Assembly: GCF_008124865.1 (NCBI RefSeq)
Contig: NZ_VNHY01000001.1
Span: 620,001 to 684,000, forward strand
DNA from: Fodinibius salinus
GTDB lineage: Bacteria; Bacteroidota; Rhodothermia; Balneolales; Balneolaceae
Length of the DNA: 64,000 bases
Direction of reading: 5' to 3'
This document shows positions 36,443 to 45,602 of this stretch, one piece after another. Both the position numbers and the translations under genes were made by a program. The notes beneath the pieces were generated by a model. The model saw only the letters and a program-made list of their open reading frames with translations. It made no database searches and was not told the origin of the DNA. Position 1 is the first letter of the stretch; the number at the start of each line of letters is the position of its first letter.

Positions 36443-37675
36443 ATGAGACGATTAAAATACATTAGCACTTTTTTTATTGCACTCTTTCTGCTGTGGGGTT
36501 GCAGCTCATCCAAGACAGAAAATTATCAGCAGCAAGCTCAACAACTGGCCCAAAAATATATTATTGTTGACGGGCATATTGACGTGCCCTATCGACTTAA
36601 AAGCAACTGGGAAGATGTATCCGAAGAAGCACCCGGCGGAGATTTTGACTATCCGCGAGCCAAACAAGGAGGACTCAATGCGCCCTTTATGTCTATCTAT
36701 ATCCCCGTCAAGTATCAAAAAACCGGCGGTGCAAAAGCTGTAGCAGACAGCCTGATAGATCTTGTAAAAGGCATCGCTTCCGACAATCCCGAAAAGTTTG
36801 CCATTGCTACTTCACCTAAAGAAATTAAGCAACAATTTAAGGACAGCCTTATCTCCTTACCCATGGGAATGGAAAATGGTGCGCCCATTGGCAACAACCT
36901 GGAGAATATATCTTATTTCTATGAGCGGGGAATTCGCTACATCACTCTTGCACATGCGAAGGACAATCAAATAAGCGATTCCTCATACGATACTACTGAT
37001 AATACACATAACGGACTGAGCGAGTTCGGGAGAGATGTTATTAAGAAAATGAACCGCGTAGGTATGATGGTCGATGTTTCTCATATTACCGATCAAGCCT
37101 TTTTGGATGTTATGGAAACAACAAAATCACCAGTTGTAGCAACACACTCTTCTAGTCGTCGTTTTACTCCGGGATTTGAACGGAATATGAGTGATACCCT
37201 TGTAAAACGACTTGCTGCAAACGAAGGTGTTATCATGATTAATTTCGGTTCTACCTTCCTCGACAGTGCGTCAAGCAATAGTATGGACCGTGTACAAAAA
37301 GAAATACAACAAAAGATAAAAGAACGTGGTTGGAAAGCTGACAGCAAAAAGGCAAAAGAGTTTAGACAGAAATACTTCCAGGATAACTTTAAGTTTAGCT
37401 CTGTTGGTAAAGTCGCTGACCATATTGACCATGTAGTGGATCTAGTTGGTATTGAGCATGTCGGATTAGGCTCAGACTATGATGGTGTAGGCCCTACCCT
37501 GCCAACCGGCTTAAAAGATGTTTCTGCATATCCCAATCTTTTTGCTGAACTGCTAAAACGAGGATATAGCAACGAAGATATTCAAAAAATTGCATCCGGA
37601 AATATCTTAAGAGTCTGGAACCGAGTCGATGAGATAGCCGATAGCCTTGACTCAAATAATTCAACAACCCAATAA
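36443..37675 (+). CDS. Membrane dipeptidase (peptidase M19) lipoprotein
   Basis: A zinc dipeptidase of the renal dipeptidase family. Lipobox LLWGCSS (Cys20) places it at the envelope. Metal ligands are visible: the HxD in VDGHIDVP, Glu in GMENGAPI, His in VDVSHITD and ATHSSSR, and Asp in GLGSDYDG. The family cleaves dipeptides, including those with D-residues. It is rightward and alone, with a strong terminator after it. Confidence 0.92.
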   Translation: MRRLKYISTFFIALFLLWGCSSSKTENYQQQAQQLAQKYIIVDGHIDVPYRLKSNWEDVSEEAPGGDFDYPRAKQGGLNAPFMSIYIPVKYQKTGGAKAVADSLIDLVKGIASDNPEKFAIATSPKEIKQQFKDSLISLPMGMENGAPIGNNLENISYFYERGIRYITLAHAKDNQISDSSYDTTDNTHNGLSEFGRDVIKKMNRVGMMVDVSHITDQAFLDVMETTKSPVVATHSSSRRFTPGFERNMSDTLVKRLAANEGVIMINFGSTFLDSASSNSMDRVQKEIQQKIKERGWKADSKKAKEFRQKYFQDNFKFSSVGKVADHIDHVVDLVGIEHVGLGSDYDGVGPTLPTGLKDVSAYPNLFAELLKRGYSNEDIQKIASGNILRVWNRVDEIADSLDSNNSTTQ

Positions 37676-37703
37676 TTTTCTTACTCATTTGTAACTTAAC
37701 CTC

Positions 37704-37734
37704 AAACAGCCTGGTAGCTTTTATCAGGCTGTTT
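37704..37734 (+). terminator. Intrinsic terminator of the dipeptidase gene
   Basis: AAACAGCCTG and CAGGCTGTTT form a 10-base stem with an 11-base loop, followed by a T-rich run on the plus strand, about 28 bases after the stop codon. It precedes the next gene start by only 25 bases, so that gene probably has its promoter in or near this region. Confidence 0.85.
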
Positions 37735-37759
37735 TTATTTCTAACAATTACCCATCATT

Positions 37760-38848
37760 ATGCTATCTAAACCCACATTAATTTTGGACAGCGATATATG
37801 TAAGCAAAATATAGCGCGAATGGCTGAAAAAGCTGATCAAAATGATATGCAGTTTAAGCCGCATATGAAAACCCATCAGTGCGCAGAAGTTGGGGAATGG
37901 ATGAAAGACTGTGGCGTAGAAGCCATTACTGTTTCATCGGTAAAAATGGCACATTACTTTGCTAAAAATAATTGGGATAAAATTACCATAGCAATGCCTG
38001 CGCACCCAGATCAAATATCAACTATTGATGATCTTGCAGAAGAGCAGGCGATCACCCTGCTGGTTAATCATCCAAAAATTGCAAGAGAGATAGACAAAAA
38101 ATTATCCCATGATATACAGGTTTTTATAGAATTTGACAGCGGTGCTCACAGAACCGGCTTAACAATCGATCAAAAAGCAGAAATTGAAACCTTAATAAAA
38201 ACATTGGACTCATGTACTAAACTTCGATGGAAAGGTTTTTATTCTCATCCCGGTCATTCTTATGACGCTCATTCATCAAAACAAGTAAAAGCAATACACC
38301 AAGAAGTACTAAAACAGTGTGAAAAGCTGCGTAATGCTTTCGAACCAACTGACCGAAAAATAGAAATTTGCATAGGTGACACTCCCTGCTGCTCTGTGGG
38401 CTCAGAGTTTAAGGCAATTGATGCCATCAGCCCCGGCAATTTTGTATTCTATGATCTTATGCAATACCAGATAGGCAGCTGTGAAATCTCTAATATTGCA
38501 GTAGCTATGCAATGTCCCATTATAGACAACTATCCCGAACGTTCAGAAATCGTTATTCACGGTGGCGCTATCCACTTTTCAAAAGAGACACTCTTAAGTG
38601 AAGGGATATCTCATTACGGTATGCTTGCAGAAACAACGAACGACGGTCACCACTGGAAAATTAAGGAACCAGTGTCATATCTTAAAAAGCTATCCCAAGA
38701 ACATGGTGTTATTCATTGTTCAACAACTGATCAATATAATATTGGAGATCGTCTCACCATATTACCTGTTCATTCTTGTCTTAGCGCCCACCTAATGGGG
38801 CAGTTTCGCTTAAACAAACAGATGAATCATTATATCAATCAGATGTAA
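37760..38848 (+). CDS. D-threonine aldolase / D-serine dehydratase-like PLP enzyme
   Basis: A fold-type III PLP enzyme (alanine racemase-like N-terminal barrel). The PLP lysine is Lys37 in FKPHMKTH, EFDSGAHRTGL and KGFYSHPGHSYD follow, and the C-terminal LPVHSCLSAHLM has the His and Cys that bind the metal in the DSD1/D-threonine aldolase family. The substrate cannot be fixed from sequence: D-threonine, D-serine or another beta-hydroxy-D-amino acid. Its place after a dipeptidase that can release D-amino acids is suggestive. Confidence 0.8.
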   Translation: MLSKPTLILDSDICKQNIARMAEKADQNDMQFKPHMKTHQCAEVGEWMKDCGVEAITVSSVKMAHYFAKNNWDKITIAMPAHPDQISTIDDLAEEQAITLLVNHPKIAREIDKKLSHDIQVFIEFDSGAHRTGLTIDQKAEIETLIKTLDSCTKLRWKGFYSHPGHSYDAHSSKQVKAIHQEVLKQCEKLRNAFEPTDRKIEICIGDTPCCSVGSEFKAIDAISPGNFVFYDLMQYQIGSCEISNIAVAMQCPIIDNYPERSEIVIHGGAIHFSKETLLSEGISHYGMLAETTNDGHHWKIKEPVSYLKKLSQEHGVIHCSTTDQYNIGDRLTILPVHSCLSAHLMGQFRLNKQMNHYINQM

Positions 38849-38883
38849 ACTATTTGATTCTTAGGTAATCTATAACCCCAACA

Positions 38884-40941
38884 TTATTTTGTGGAGTATA
38901 ACCAAGCCTCAGTATTTTCCTCCTCCTGTATTCTTGTAAGAGCCTCTTTAGCTTTCTGGAGATCATCAAATTGATCATAGGAGACAAGGAATAACTCTTC
39001 GTCAGGCTTTTCAAAAATCATCGCATTATAACCTTTCGAGTTAATACTATCCTTGAAAATACTGGCATTTTCCATCTGAGAAAAAGATCCCGCGATAATA
39101 TAATGTGTTTGCGATGATACCACCTCTTGTGTTTGCTGTGTAACAGTGGTATCCGTCTCCACTCCTTGAGTATCTGTGGTGTCAGCATCTATTTGCTGTT
39201 TGTTATCCACTATTTGATTTTCTTGCTCTTGGTTTAATGAGTCTTCTTTAGATTCATTCGACACCTTCTCTTCTTCATTGTTTCCATCAACTGCAGCACC
39301 AAGGTTCAATGGTACTTCCTGGGGTTGCACTTCAGGGTCCTCAACAGTCGGGGATTCTTCCCTATTCTCTTCCTGCTGATCCATTTCTTGCTCTTCCTCG
39401 TTCTGGTCAGCAGATGTATCAACAGAGTCTTCTTTCTGTTCAATCTTCATTTCCTCTTTCTGTGACTTTTCTTCTTCCATTTCCGGCTCGGGAGGAGAAC
39501 TATCTGTTGTATCATCCTGCCGTTCTGACTCATCAAGATCTTCAAAATCATTTTCTGCATCAGACTCAAGAGCTTTTTCGCTTTCCTTAATTTCGTCACG
39601 CATACGGTTGCGCTCGTCACGGAGAGTCTCATACATGGTATTAAATTCATCCTTATCCATGCGTTGGGGAATACGCGGTTCCAAAGAAGCTTTGAGCAAG
39701 ATAACAAGTTCCCGAGCTTGGGTATCCTTTGAATTATATCCAAACAGATAACGCAGCCCAAAAAACCATGGTGGAAGATCTTTAAGAATAGGAACGCCCC
39801 GTCGCACTTCACTTTTTTCGGTACTATACAATCCAGCTATAACCGTAGTTTCTCCGTCCAATAACAGCGACTGAGTTTCAGCTTCCTGTTTGTTAATAAT
39901 AGTACTTACCGGATCTGGCTGAGCCGTTGAACGCTCGGCACTAATATCCAGATGAATAAAAGTAGTATCTTGTTGCTTAATTACATTGGGTGTTACCTCA
40001 AGAATTGTACCCACACTAAAGAATTCTTCTACTACATTACCGGCAATATCACGCTGCTTAATGGAAAAGTCCTGCCCTACCTGAATACGTCCGTCTTCTC
40101 CATCCTGTACTTTGACAGTAGGCGATGCTAAAATTTCACCAAGATTATCAGCTTCAAATGCACTGAACAAAGCCTGCACTTCAATACCTGAGCTCCCTAT
40201 TTCTCCAAAATTAACAAGAGAGTTAAATACGTTTTGAGATACACTCTGAGCTCCTTTTGAGTTTACCTGTACAAATGGACCATTTGCATTAAACTGAGAA
40301 TTCGGAACTTGCGGAGGGCCTTGTTGTCCACCTCCACCACCTCCACTTTGGCCGCCTCCGCCGCCTTGTCCACCACCGCCACCACCGACAACGGCGTTAG
40401 GTACATTCTCCGAAATAGTGGACCAGTCAACCCCAATTTCTTGCAGTGCCCGACGATTACCTTCAAAAAATACGGCATTGATGCGAACCTCATAGGTATC
40501 GGTAGTTGCAAGAACTTCTCCTTCTTCGCCACTGCTACCAGATGTTGATGTTTGTGGTGTCCCTTTTTCTTCTTGTTGAGATGCGATAGTCACTATTTCG
40601 TAAATATCTTTATCTTCCTTAAGCACCAAATCATTGGCACGCAGAATAAGCTTTAATGCATCAAACCAGTGCATAGCCGGTACGGAGATACCAATATTAC
40701 CCTCTGTACCAGATTTATCGAGCACAATTTTATCACGAAAATTTTGGGCAAAATCATTTATTACATCAACTGCTCGCTTAAATGATGTAGTACGATCAAA
40801 GGTAACAACCTCCTCAGGATTAGTATATTCTCTAAATTCAGAAGGTAGCTGATCTCTGTTTTGCCCCAGTACCCCTGCGGAGATAATGAAAAGAAAAAAG
40901 AATAAGAACGCTAAGAAATTACTGTATTTATAAAAACTCAT
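38884..40941 (-). CDS. Secretin (PilQ/GspD-like) with C-terminal SPOR domain
   Basis: The outer-membrane channel of a type IV pilus/type II secretion-like machine. A signal peptide (ending about residue 27) precedes an N-terminal STN-like domain; after a glycine-rich stretch (about 186-208) comes the secretin core (about 240-425) with the ETTVIAGLYSTEKSEVRRGVPILKDLP motif region (ends given only). A long acidic Glu/Gln-rich linker (about 450-605) ends in a SPOR-type domain (612-685: THYIIAGSFSQMENA), a peptidoglycan-binding module. I chose the ATG at 40941, one base after the upstream stop; an in-frame ATG at 40968 would overlap that gene. Confidence 0.85.
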   Translation of the reverse strand: MSFYKYSNFLAFLFFFLFIISAGVLGQNRDQLPSEFREYTNPEEVVTFDRTTSFKRAVDVINDFAQNFRDKIVLDKSGTEGNIGISVPAMHWFDALKLILRANDLVLKEDKDIYEIVTIASQQEEKGTPQTSTSGSSGEEGEVLATTDTYEVRINAVFFEGNRRALQEIGVDWSTISENVPNAVVGGGGGGQGGGGGQSGGGGGGQQGPPQVPNSQFNANGPFVQVNSKGAQSVSQNVFNSLVNFGEIGSSGIEVQALFSAFEADNLGEILASPTVKVQDGEDGRIQVGQDFSIKQRDIAGNVVEEFFSVGTILEVTPNVIKQQDTTFIHLDISAERSTAQPDPVSTIINKQEAETQSLLLDGETTVIAGLYSTEKSEVRRGVPILKDLPPWFFGLRYLFGYNSKDTQARELVILLKASLEPRIPQRMDKDEFNTMYETLRDERNRMRDEIKESEKALESDAENDFEDLDESERQDDTTDSSPPEPEMEEEKSQKEEMKIEQKEDSVDTSADQNEEEQEMDQQEENREESPTVEDPEVQPQEVPLNLGAAVDGNNEEEKVSNESKEDSLNQEQENQIVDNKQQIDADTTDTQGVETDTTVTQQTQEVVSSQTHYIIAGSFSQMENASIFKDSINSKGYNAMIFEKPDEELFLVSYDQFDDLQKAKEALTRIQEEENTEAWLYSTK

Positions 40942-40942
40942 A

Positions 40943-41818
40943 TCAATTACCGCTTTGTTTTTCATCATCTTTATTAATCTGCAGAGTCACCTGCTCAACT
41001 ATACCACCCTTATTGAGGTTAAAAGTTGCCGTTCCTTCATTAACATCAATGGATGTGAGAGTACCTAAATAAACTTCTTCGCCTTTAGATAATTTTTTCA
41101 TAACACCGTTTTGGTCAAGCACAAAGACCTGATCACCGCTAATAGCCAATAATTTACTTTGTTCAATGTTAACCAAGTTGTTTTTGTTGCCCTTTACTGA
41201 CCGAATTAACGGGAAAAACGGATTGTAAACTGATCCAAGTAAATTGTTTTCAATCGCCAAGTTCGGCTCACCCAATAGTTTAACCCGGTCATAAAAACTA
41301 CTAATCTTAAAATTAAAGTTAACCTTTCCGTATGACTCTAATTCATTTATAGGGTTAATACTAATGCCGGTAATTTTATTTAACGGCTTACTTAACTCAA
41401 GTTGCCGAATAAAATTAACAAAATTGCGGTAATATCCTTGTCCTGAGATACTCATATTCATTACCCCATACTGGCCATGGGTGGTAGAATCATCAAAACT
41501 AAACGTAAAATCAGTATAGGCTGATCCTACACTTACGGAATTTAAAAAATCATACACAATATCTTCATTACTGTCACCATACAGTGCTTTATTATAATTG
41601 TTGAAAAAGGATTTTGCCTTTTCAAATTGCTTCTGCAATGCTGGAAAAGCATCAGCAATCTGTTGCTTTTTGTCAAGCTCCTGTTGGGTCTCTTCCACCT
41701 TTTCTTCCAACTCCTCTATTTTAGGCAGCTGATAAAAATAAATATAGCTCCAGCCTGCCCCAATAAAAGCAATAAGGACAATCAGTAAAATAAGTGTATT
41801 TCGAACACCGTACGACAT
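40943..41818 (-). CDS. PilO-like inner-membrane protein with PilP-like tail
   Basis: One N-terminal membrane helix (about 8-29) is followed by a coiled coil (about 32-70) and a PilO/GspM-like ferredoxin-fold region (QYGVMNMSISGQGYYRNFVNFI). The C-terminal part (about 210-285) KLLAISGDQVFVLDQNGVMKKLSKGEEVYLGTLTSIDV (ends given) has the beta-rich pattern of a PilP/GspC periplasmic domain. So one protein may combine alignment-complex parts that are two genes in Proteobacteria. It lies between pilM-pilN fusion and secretin, at one base from the secretin start. Confidence 0.75.
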   Translation of the reverse strand: MSYGVRNTLILLIVLIAFIGAGWSYIYFYQLPKIEELEEKVEETQQELDKKQQIADAFPALQKQFEKAKSFFNNYNKALYGDSNEDIVYDFLNSVSVGSAYTDFTFSFDDSTTHGQYGVMNMSISGQGYYRNFVNFIRQLELSKPLNKITGISINPINELESYGKVNFNFKISSFYDRVKLLGEPNLAIENNLLGSVYNPFFPLIRSVKGNKNNLVNIEQSKLLAISGDQVFVLDQNGVMKKLSKGEEVYLGTLTSIDVNEGTATFNLNKGGIVEQVTLQINKDDEKQSGN

Positions 41819-41840
41819 AAATGCTGTCTATATTAAAATA

Positions 41841-43529
41841 TTAATTTTCACTTTCTATCAATTCTTTCACTTCTTTAGGGGTAGATGGTGAATATATTGA
41901 ATCTGACGGAGCAAAAGAACTTATCAATATCGAAAAACTGTATACATCTTGCTCGCGCAATGTCTCATTATTTACATTCATCAGCGTAGCCTCATCAAAA
42001 ATATTGACAATTCTAGTTATACGTTCTCTATATAGACTATATCCTTGGATAAAGGCCCCACCTGAAGATTCCTCGGCAAATGATGTAATCCAAGTATTAG
42101 AGATATCCTCCAATCCTTCATTAACAATCTGCAGCTTCTGTGACCACTCTTGGCTACCTTGGGTCAACGTATCTAACATTACCAACTTTCCTTTCAAAGT
42201 GGCTAGATCCTGTTCCATCTGTTTTGACCGATCAACAATAGGATTTAGCTCTTCAATCCTATCATTCATCTCAGTAAGATCATCAGACAGAGATTCAATC
42301 TGTTCTACATTTTGCGTATAAAAATAATTAAATGTAATGGGCATCAAGAAGATCAAAAACAAAATAAGCATACCGTGCCACTGCAGCTTGAAAATCTTTT
42401 GTCGGTCAGCAACATATTGTGGCAACAGTGATATATCAGGAAAATCCTCTTCATATACCCCGCTTGCAGCAAATGCGGAACCAATAGCAGTCGTAAAGAA
42501 AGGTATTGTAGAAGGATCCACATTTTCAGACTCATAAAAAGAGTCCTTAAAAGTAAGATTTTCTACCGGGATGTCCGGGAAATTTTCACTAAAAAAGTCA
42601 ACGGGTTCTTCCCCTCTGGGATTATTTGCCAAAATAATCCGGTCCAAGCTTGGAACTTCTCCCGTATCAAGCTGGAATAAAATTTTACTGAATACAGTAT
42701 TCAGAAATGAATCTTGGTTTGTCCCTTCATTGATAATTGGAGAAACCAGCCATACCTCTTCCCCCTGCATAAAAACAACACGACAACGTTTTTCACTAAA
42801 CTGGATAATCCCTGTTACTTCATCGGGGTCCAATTCATAGTTAACACGTACAAGACCAACCAAGCTAATTTCATCAGGGACTACACTATTGACAGCAATT
42901 TTACCGCTGTAAAGCTCCCTTACATTATTTATCAGCTGTAACGTTTCGGATTCATTATCAATAGAGGCTAGCAAAAGAGAACCATCTTCACGAACTTCAT
43001 ACGAATACTGATCAGAAGATTTGGGTTCTCCGTAAATAGAAGCCAGCTTTTCTTCCAGATCTTCAACAAGATCCTTTTCCTTGACTTCATTAAAATCAGT
43101 ATCTCTAATAATCTGAAAAATCGTGTTACCAGACGGTACATTTAATCCCAAATGTACCTTTTTCTGGTTAAAACCGGATAAAATATCATACATCAACAAT
43201 TCATTGGACTGAGGAGTATCTGCCTCATCAACCATATCGGTTGTATCCTCATCCACGGTCCCAAAATCTTCGAGATCTATTTCCTCTTCATCCTCTTCCT
43301 CATCTTCTTCATCCAGCCCAAATATGGAATCAGCTTCAGACTCAGCCTCATCGAAGCTTCCTTCTTCACTAACCGCTGCCGATTCGGTTGATCCGGCTCC
43401 AATCTTTTCAACCAGAGAAAATTGATCAAGTTTGATTAGTTTTAGCGAACTACCACTTGCGCGAACCCGAGCTACACGAATGGTTTCGCCTTCGATCGCT
43501 AAGCCTATGTAATCCTTTTTTCCAAACAT
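41841..43529 (-). CDS. PilM-PilN fusion protein
   Basis: The N-terminal part begins KKDYIGLAIEGETIRVARV, like the actin-fold PilM, which in Proteobacteria is a separate cytoplasmic protein. An acidic, low-complexity insertion (about 54-105, rich in Glu and Asp) interrupts the domain, which continues to about residue 380. A single membrane helix (about 384-404) then leads to a coiled coil and a PilN-like periplasmic domain (about 406-555). Membrane topology fits: cytoplasmic PilM, periplasmic PilN. It is 22 bases from the PilO-like gene on the same strand and so probably in one operon with secretin. Confidence 0.8.
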   Translation of the reverse strand: MFGKKDYIGLAIEGETIRVARVRASGSSLKLIKLDQFSLVEKIGAGSTESAAVSEEGSFDEAESEADSIFGLDEEDEEEDEEEIDLEDFGTVDEDTTDMVDEADTPQSNELLMYDILSGFNQKKVHLGLNVPSGNTIFQIIRDTDFNEVKEKDLVEDLEEKLASIYGEPKSSDQYSYEVREDGSLLLASIDNESETLQLINNVRELYSGKIAVNSVVPDEISLVGLVRVNYELDPDEVTGIIQFSEKRCRVVFMQGEEVWLVSPIINEGTNQDSFLNTVFSKILFQLDTGEVPSLDRIILANNPRGEEPVDFFSENFPDIPVENLTFKDSFYESENVDPSTIPFFTTAIGSAFAASGVYEEDFPDISLLPQYVADRQKIFKLQWHGMLILFLIFLMPITFNYFYTQNVEQIESLSDDLTEMNDRIEELNPIVDRSKQMEQDLATLKGKLVMLDTLTQGSQEWSQKLQIVNEGLEDISNTWITSFAEESSGGAFIQGYSLYRERITRIVNIFDEATLMNVNNETLREQDVYSFSILISSFAPSDSIYSPSTPKEVKELIESEN

Positions 43530-43547
43530 TCGCTAACGGTATCGGTA

Positions 43548-44801
43548 TTAATATTCTGTTTCAGCTATCAGTTGCTTAACACGCTTTTTATTATTGGCAT
43601 TATTAATAGCCACTTCCTTCGAAATTTTCCCTTCTGTATAAAGGCGCTTAAGATCCTGTTCCATTGTATTCATACCCTTTTTACTGCCCTCCATCAACAT
43701 CTGGTAAATTTCACCAATGTTATTATTACGGATAGCAGCCTTTACAGAACTGGTGACTATCAGCACCTCTTTTGCTAAGATACGTCTTCCGTCAAGACTG
43801 GGGACCAATTTTTGACTGATTACACAAGTTAAAACATCTGCGAGACGCGCACGTACACGATTTTGTTCTTTTACTGGCACCTCACCCAATATACGTTCTA
43901 TGCTTTCCATCGCAGAGCTGGTGTGCAGCGTTCCAAAAGTCTTGTGCCCCGAGTCAGTCACTTCAAGTGCTGTCATGATTGTTTCAGGATCGCGAAGCTC
44001 ACCAACAACAATGATATCGGGATCTTGGCGTAGTGCCTGTATAGCCCCATCTTTAAATGATTTCACATCCCGACCCACTTCACGATGTCGAATGACTGAT
44101 TTCTTGGGTTTATGTACAAGCTCAACCGGAGAAGCAATAATAACTACATGGGCATTCACTGTCCTGTTATTGGCATCAATAACAGTATCCAGGGTTGATG
44201 ATTTTCCTGAACCGGTAATACCCGTTACAAGTGTAAGGCCATACTTTAAATATTTCAGGCTTAGCGCTTTAGCAACTTCCGGATGTAAATTTAAATCTTT
44301 AAAAGGGCGAATCTCATTATCGATCTTTCGCATATTTAAAGCCAGATGCTCCATATCAAAATACATATCGGCACGAAATCGCTTAGCTGCCGATATATCA
44401 TTTGTAGCATCACTAATAGAATAAGAGAAGTCTAGATTGCCCTCTTCCAGTAACCGTTCACGTTGAGAAGGCAAAATAAGATTATGCAACAAGAAATTTG
44501 TTTCAGTAAGCGTAAATTCCGGAGCATTTTCGTCGGGCGATTTTTCACCGTGAATACGGTACCATACTTTCTCGTCGCAGCCCGGCCCTCCTATATCTAT
44601 GTCTGAAGCCTCATTGTCATCCATTTTATACAACAGGTCATCAACCACTTCTTGAAGCTCATTACGGACTGACTCTGACTGGCCTTCTATGAGTTCACCA
44701 ATATTCCGGTGCCGTTCAACTCCTTTGGAGCTGCTCGGTAATTGTTTCGCCAGCGGCGTAACAATTTCTTTAACTCTATTCTTTTTTACCCCTACTTCCA
44801 T
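43548..44801 (-). CDS. pilT: PilT-like type IV pilus retraction ATPase
   Basis: A hexameric secretion ATPase. Walker A is GITGSGKS (194-201), the Walker B region is DPDIIVVGELRDPETI, and GHKTFGTLHTSSAMESIERI is the His-box typical of PilT. An extended N-terminal region (about 1-95) precedes the PAS-like N-domain. PilT proteins drive pilus retraction; PilB-type extension ATPase is encoded separately upstream. It precedes the pilM-pilN fusion by 18 bases. Confidence 0.88.
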   Translation of the reverse strand: MEVGVKKNRVKEIVTPLAKQLPSSSKGVERHRNIGELIEGQSESVRNELQEVVDDLLYKMDDNEASDIDIGGPGCDEKVWYRIHGEKSPDENAPEFTLTETNFLLHNLILPSQRERLLEEGNLDFSYSISDATNDISAAKRFRADMYFDMEHLALNMRKIDNEIRPFKDLNLHPEVAKALSLKYLKYGLTLVTGITGSGKSSTLDTVIDANNRTVNAHVVIIASPVELVHKPKKSVIRHREVGRDVKSFKDGAIQALRQDPDIIVVGELRDPETIMTALEVTDSGHKTFGTLHTSSAMESIERILGEVPVKEQNRVRARLADVLTCVISQKLVPSLDGRRILAKEVLIVTSSVKAAIRNNNIGEIYQMLMEGSKKGMNTMEQDLKRLYTEGKISKEVAINNANNKKRVKQLIAETEY

Positions 44802-45018
44802 AAAAGTGTGTTACAACTGTATCAATAAAATAATTTAACTAAAGACTTTATGACCTTGTGTTACAAGCATTATAAGTAATTAATTGCTATTAATCGACAC
44901 CTATATAGTCTTTATACCATCCCCAAAAACATTAATTATTATTAATATTTCAAAAATAACTTTTTTTAATCGGCTTTCTAAGATTCAAATACTTTATATA
45001 GCCGGATAAATAGCTATT

Positions 45019-45516
45019 TCACCAGTTTGTATCATCTAACAGGCGCTTTTTAAGCTGCAAAAGCTGGATATTCATGTTATTGATCTTATTCTGTTGAATC
45101 TCAATAATATTCCGTGTAAATATATTAAACAGTTTTTCCGGTTTCTTTCGGAAAAAATTTAGAGCATCATAACGCTCAAACTTCAACAGTTTAGTATCTC
45201 CTTCTGCAACAACTTTAGCCATTCTGTTATTTTTGCTAAAAAGAAAGGACTCTCCTAAAAAATCTCCCTCTTCGAGCTTGGCCAACTGTATATTGTCTTT
45301 CCAGATTGTTACTTCTCCATCTGCGATTAGAAAAGCAGAATTTACATATTCCGACTCATTTACGACAATATCATCCTGGACAAACTTCTCAAGTTTACCC
45401 AGTTTCAAAAACTCCATAATATCTTCATAATGGAAATTTCGAAGCAACATAGGCGGCTCTTTTAAAAATTGCCGAATATATTCCGGCGCTGCTTCTTTTT
45501 GATCTTCGTTAGACAT
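45019..45516 (-). CDS. Stand-alone cyclic-nucleotide-binding domain protein
   Basis: A 165-residue CRP-like sensor domain with no DNA-binding helix-turn-helix. The phosphate-binding cassette reads GESFLFSKNNRMAKVVA (88-104), keeping the glutamate and arginine that contact cyclic nucleotide in CRP. A C-terminal helix (about 138-160) is rich in Asn, Gln and Leu and could dimerise or dock. It lies between pilB and pilT, so it probably links a cyclic nucleotide signal to pilus function; this is inference. Flanking gaps of 217 and 86 bases leave operon structure uncertain. Confidence 0.85.
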   Translation of the reverse strand: MSNEDQKEAAPEYIRQFLKEPPMLLRNFHYEDIMEFLKLGKLEKFVQDDIVVNESEYVNSAFLIADGEVTIWKDNIQLAKLEEGDFLGESFLFSKNNRMAKVVAEGDTKLLKFERYDALNFFRKKPEKLFNIFTRNIIEIQQNKINNMNIQLLQLKKRLLDDTNW

Positions 45517-45602
45517 AACTTTTCTCCAAATTTATATCTGTGTTAAACCCCGTAAATTGATCAACAAGCTATACTATTAATAAATTTACAAATTAAATAC
45601 CA

